Positions 21,316 through 23,594 of a DNA stretch of 23,594 nt are shown in pieces. The DNA is from DATAWZ01 sp036266975. GTDB taxonomy: Bacteria > Actinomycetota > Thermoleophilia > Solirubrobacterales > Solirubrobacteraceae. A model generated the notes under the pieces. That model searched no databases and was not told the DNA's origin. It saw only the letters and a list, made by a program, of their open reading frames with translations. The stretch spans positions 1 through 23,594 of the forward strand of contig DATAWZ010000004.1 in the NCBI GenBank assembly GCA_036266975.1, given 5' to 3'. How positions within the stretch are numbered: position 1 is the stretch's first letter; each line of letters begins with the position of its first letter. Both the position numbers and the translations under genes were made by a program.

Positions 21316-22695
21316 GTGGCGCGGGAGAAAATCCCTACATCTCGGGTGCGCCGCTCAGCGACGGTCGGGAGGTTGGCGGCCAGCGAAGCGGCCAAGCAGT
21401 TCGGAACGCGTGCGGCCAACCTCGCCCGCAGCGACGAGGCCGCCGAGGCGGCCCTGGCGCGCCGTCAGATGGAGACGGCGAAGCAGATCGTCGCCGTGCT
21501 CGGGACGATGAAGGGCGCGGCGATGAAGCTCGGCCAGGTGCTCTCCTTCCTGGACGTCGGCCTCGTCCCCGAGGAGTACCGAGAGGAGTTTCAGAAGGAG
21601 CTGGGCAAGCTGCGCGACTCGGCGCCCACGGTCGCCTTCAAGCAGATGAAGAAGGTCATCGAGAGCGACCTCGAGGACAAGCTCTCCAACCTGTTCGACG
21701 ACTTCGACGAGGAGCCGATCGCCGCCGCGTCGATCGGCCAGGTCTACCGGGCCGTGGTGCCCGACGGTCGCGAGGTCGCGGTCAAGGTCCAGTACCCAGG
21801 CGTCAACGCCGCCGTCCGCGCCGACCTGCAGAACCTCGGGATGCTCATGCGCCTCGGCAAGGTGCTCGTCCCCGGGCTCGACGTGAAGTCGGCGACCGAG
21901 GAGATCCGCCTGCGGATCTTCGAGGAGCTCGACTACGAGCTCGAGGCGCAGAACCAGCGCCGGATGGTGCGTGTGTACCGCGGCCACCCGTTCATCGTGA
22001 TCCCCGACGTCATCACCTCGATGTCCCGAGAGCGGGTGCTGGTCGGTGAGTTCATCCGCGGCACCGGCTTTGAGGCCCTCAAGCAGGAGCCCCAGGAGGA
22101 GCGCGACCGGCTCGGCGAGATCATCTTCCGCTTCTTCTTCGGCTCGATGTACCGCCACGGCGAGTTCAGCGGCGACCCGCATCCCGGCAACTTCATGCGG
22201 ATGGACGACGGGCGCGTCGGGTTCCTGGACTTCGGACTGTTCAAGAAGATCGATCCCGAGGTCGCCGAGTTCGAGATGGCGGGCCAGCGGGCGGTGATCG
22301 AGGGCCGTGGCATGGACCTGGTCGAGCACCTGCGAAGCGGCGGCTTCCTGCCCGGCAAGAACGTCGATCCCGAGCGCGTCATCGAGCAGGCGCGCGAGCT
22401 CACCTGGTGGTACCTCACCGACCAGGAGATCGCCCTGAAGCCCTCGATGGCCACGCGCGTGGCGGTCGACATGTCCGACCCCCGCTCGCGCTACTACGAC
22501 CAGATGCGCCAGGAGTCGCTGCCGGCCGAGCACATCTTCGGGCGGCGGTTGGAGCTGCTCACGCTCGCGGTGATGAGTCAGCTCTACGCGCGCGGCAACT
22601 GGTACCGGGTCTCCCGCGAGTGGCTCTACGGCGATGACCCGGTCACCGAGCTCGGCCGTCAGGAGGCCGACTTCTACGCCGGCGCTGGGGTCTGA
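21316..22695 (+). CDS. ABC1/UbiB (AarF) atypical kinase
   Basis: 459 residues. The family-specific KxGQ motif is at KGAAMKLGQVLS (66-77). The Ala-rich nucleotide loop AAASIGQVYRA replaces the usual Gly-rich loop, and the catalytic Lys lies in EVAVKVQYPGV. Catalytic and metal motifs are GEFSGDPHPGNFMRM and GFLDFGLF. UbiB proteins are ATPase-like and support isoprenoid-quinone biosynthesis or lipid homeostasis. In this organism, probably menaquinone-based, the exact role is not known. No C-terminal membrane anchor like that of E. coli UbiB is evident. GTG 21316 fits the leaderless -10 and the conserved N-terminus. The secreted-protein gene follows 28 bp downstream in the same direction. Confidence 0.9.
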   Translation: MAREKIPTSRVRRSATVGRLAASEAAKQFGTRAANLARSDEAAEAALARRQMETAKQIVAVLGTMKGAAMKLGQVLSFLDVGLVPEEYREEFQKELGKLRDSAPTVAFKQMKKVIESDLEDKLSNLFDDFDEEPIAAASIGQVYRAVVPDGREVAVKVQYPGVNAAVRADLQNLGMLMRLGKVLVPGLDVKSATEEIRLRIFEELDYELEAQNQRRMVRVYRGHPFIVIPDVITSMSRERVLVGEFIRGTGFEALKQEPQEERDRLGEIIFRFFFGSMYRHGEFSGDPHPGNFMRMDDGRVGFLDFGLFKKIDPEVAEFEMAGQRAVIEGRGMDLVEHLRSGGFLPGKNVDPERVIEQARELTWWYLTDQEIALKPSMATRVAVDMSDPRSRYYDQMRQESLPAEHIFGRRLELLTLAVMSQLYARGNWYRVSREWLYGDDPVTELGRQEADFYAGAGV

Positions 22696-22723
22696 GGGGC
22701 ACCCGCTCGGCTGAGGATCACGA

Positions 22724-23458
22724 GTGCTTCGGGGGCGAACACGCTGGGTGCTTGGGCTGGCCGTCGCGCTCGCCGTGCCGGTCGCGGTCGCCTCGCAGGC
22801 GGCGACGGCCGCGTCCCCGAACTGTCGCTCCGGGCGCGCCCTCTACGACCACGGCGGCGCGCGGCTGTTCGGAGTCTCGTTCAAGGACCACGACGGCTAC
22901 CCGCACCAGGAGCTGCTCGCCTGTCTCCCCAGCTCGCGCCGCCCGATCACCGTGTTCGATCCGGGGCCGTTCGTCTACGTGCAGGGCGGGCACGTCGCGC
23001 GCTTCGGCCCACGGCTCGGGTTCGTCGCGAACGTGGAGGGGTTCGACAACGGCTCCGAGACCGATCTGGGCTGGCTGAACCTCGCGAGCGGCGCCGTCCG
23101 CCGCGGGGTCATCAACGCCGGCGAGAACGGCGGGCCGCACGATCCCGAGCTGCCCAGCGGCCCGATCGCCTACTCGATCGGCGCCGACGGGGCGATCGCC
23201 TTCATCGCCGGCTCGAGCTGCCAGGTCGTCGGCCTGCTCGACCCGCGGGCGAGCGCCTATGACTCGAGCTACCGGCTCGGCCCGCCGGTGGTCGTGTCGA
23301 CCGCCGCGAGCGGCGGGCTGGCCTACCAATCGATCGCGCTCACCGCGACGACCGTCAGCTGGCGCACCCATGCGGGCATGGCGGTCTCGGTGGCGCGCCC
23401 GCCCGCGCCCACCGGCACGAAGATCTCGGGCGCACAGACCGGCGGCTGCTCGGACTAG
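22724..23458 (+). CDS. secreted protein of unknown function
   Basis: 244 residues. A Sec signal peptide is clear: MLRGRTRWVLGLAVALAVP with a probable cleavage after an AxA-type site near residue 29 (AATAAS). The mature part is beta-rich and Gly/Ser-rich, with scattered cysteines (NCRSG, LACLPS, SSCQVVG, GGCSD) that may form disulfides. The repeating pattern, as in SIGADGAIAFIAGSS and GLLDPRASAYDSS, hints at a propeller- or sandwich-like fold, but no family is recognised. The start is GTG 22724, with a ribosome-binding site GAGGA 6 nt upstream. The TAG stop (23456-23458) is part of the CTAG that opens repeat copy 3. Confidence 0.75.
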   Translation: MLRGRTRWVLGLAVALAVPVAVASQAATAASPNCRSGRALYDHGGARLFGVSFKDHDGYPHQELLACLPSSRRPITVFDPGPFVYVQGGHVARFGPRLGFVANVEGFDNGSETDLGWLNLASGAVRRGVINAGENGGPHDPELPSGPIAYSIGADGAIAFIAGSSCQVVGLLDPRASAYDSSYRLGPPVVVSTAASGGLAYQSIALTATTVSWRTHAGMAVSVARPPAPTGTKISGAQTGGCSD

Positions 23459-23594
23459 TGGCACCTCCTGTAAATCCGCTCCCGCTTCGCGGCTGCAAAT
23501 CTTCGCCTGGCGGCGTCCTCGGGAGCCGAAATAGCGCTGCTATTCCGGCTCCCTGCGTCCTGGCCATGCTCGATTTTCGCTCGCGAATCGACGA
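23455..23594. repeat. dispersed 165-bp repeat, copy 3 (right end cut by window)
   Basis: It begins CTAGTGGCACCTCC and follows copies 1 and 2 up to repeat position 135, differing at position 12 (T for C). The window stops immediately before position 136, where copy 1 has C and copy 2 has T. The opening CTAG supplies the stop codon of the secreted-protein gene. Confidence 0.93.

Noticed and set aside
1..23594. CRISPR array, prophage, integrase or tRNA genes
   Set aside because: No regularly spaced short repeats, phage structural genes, recombinase motifs or cloverleaf-type sequence were seen. The three repeat copies are kilobases apart.

Overview
The window is very GC-rich and densely packed on both strands. 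The gene set points to a high-GC actinobacterium, most likely of the Thermoleophilia/Solirubrobacterales type. The markers are NucS instead of MutS/MutL, a fused 2-oxoglutarate dehydrogenase of the KGD/OdhA kind, an MhuD-like heme-degrading monooxygenase, many GTG starts and many apparently leaderless genes. This placement is inference from gene content; no rRNA or tRNA gene is visible.

Layout. 1-160: first copy of a dispersed repeat. 165-1524 (minus): a frameshifted hypothetical gene, a membrane PH-like protein and a YfcE-type phosphodiesterase. 1543-5684: nucS, a lipoprotein, a membrane-anchored DsbA-like protein, fdhD, an enoyl-CoA hydratase and yjbQ, arranged as tight divergent and convergent pairs. 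5666-5830: second repeat copy. 5827-6434: an extracellular-type gene with no ordinary start codon. 6432-10733: a 1433-residue protein joining two lipoyl domains, an E3-binding domain, an E2 catalytic core and an E1 decarboxylase. 10684-11765: DUF3817 and NUDIX genes. 11806-14219: an alkyl-DHAP-synthase-like flavoenzyme translationally coupled to a ketopantoate-reductase-like enzyme. 14254-15796: a small unknown protein and a membrane acyltransferase. 15741-16434: a wrecked DUF559 gene. 16486-18053: glyoxalase I, an MhuD-like monooxygenase and a glyoxalase-II-like hydrolase. 18054-18513: a strong palindrome and a histidine-kinase remnant. 18514-19944: pyruvate kinase. 20056-23458: a glycosyltransferase, an ABC1/UbiB kinase-like protein and a secreted protein. 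23455-23594: third repeat copy, cut by the window end.

The main novelty candidate is the 165-bp repeat. It has imperfect terminal inverted repeats, CTAG at its ends and a 15-bp internal hairpin. Its terminal CTAG supplies the stop codon of two neighbouring genes, and copy 2 also appears to supply the Shine-Dalgarno sequence and start codon of yjbQ. The window starts at base 1 of the repeat and stops immediately before a site where the other copies differ. That is what an assembly contig broken at a multi-copy repeat looks like. Other points of interest are the fully fused lipoyl-E2-E1 enzyme, two interlocked divergent -10 elements that place start codons 6-10 nt away on each side, and the flavoenzyme/reductase pair in which the reductase has lost ketopantoate-binding residues.

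Metabolically the window combines central carbon enzymes (pyruvate kinase, 2-oxoglutarate dehydrogenase), methylglyoxal detoxification, DNA mismatch correction, envelope modification and cofactor maturation. It reads as a core chromosomal region with a few decayed genes and short mobile-like repeats, not as a plasmid or prophage.
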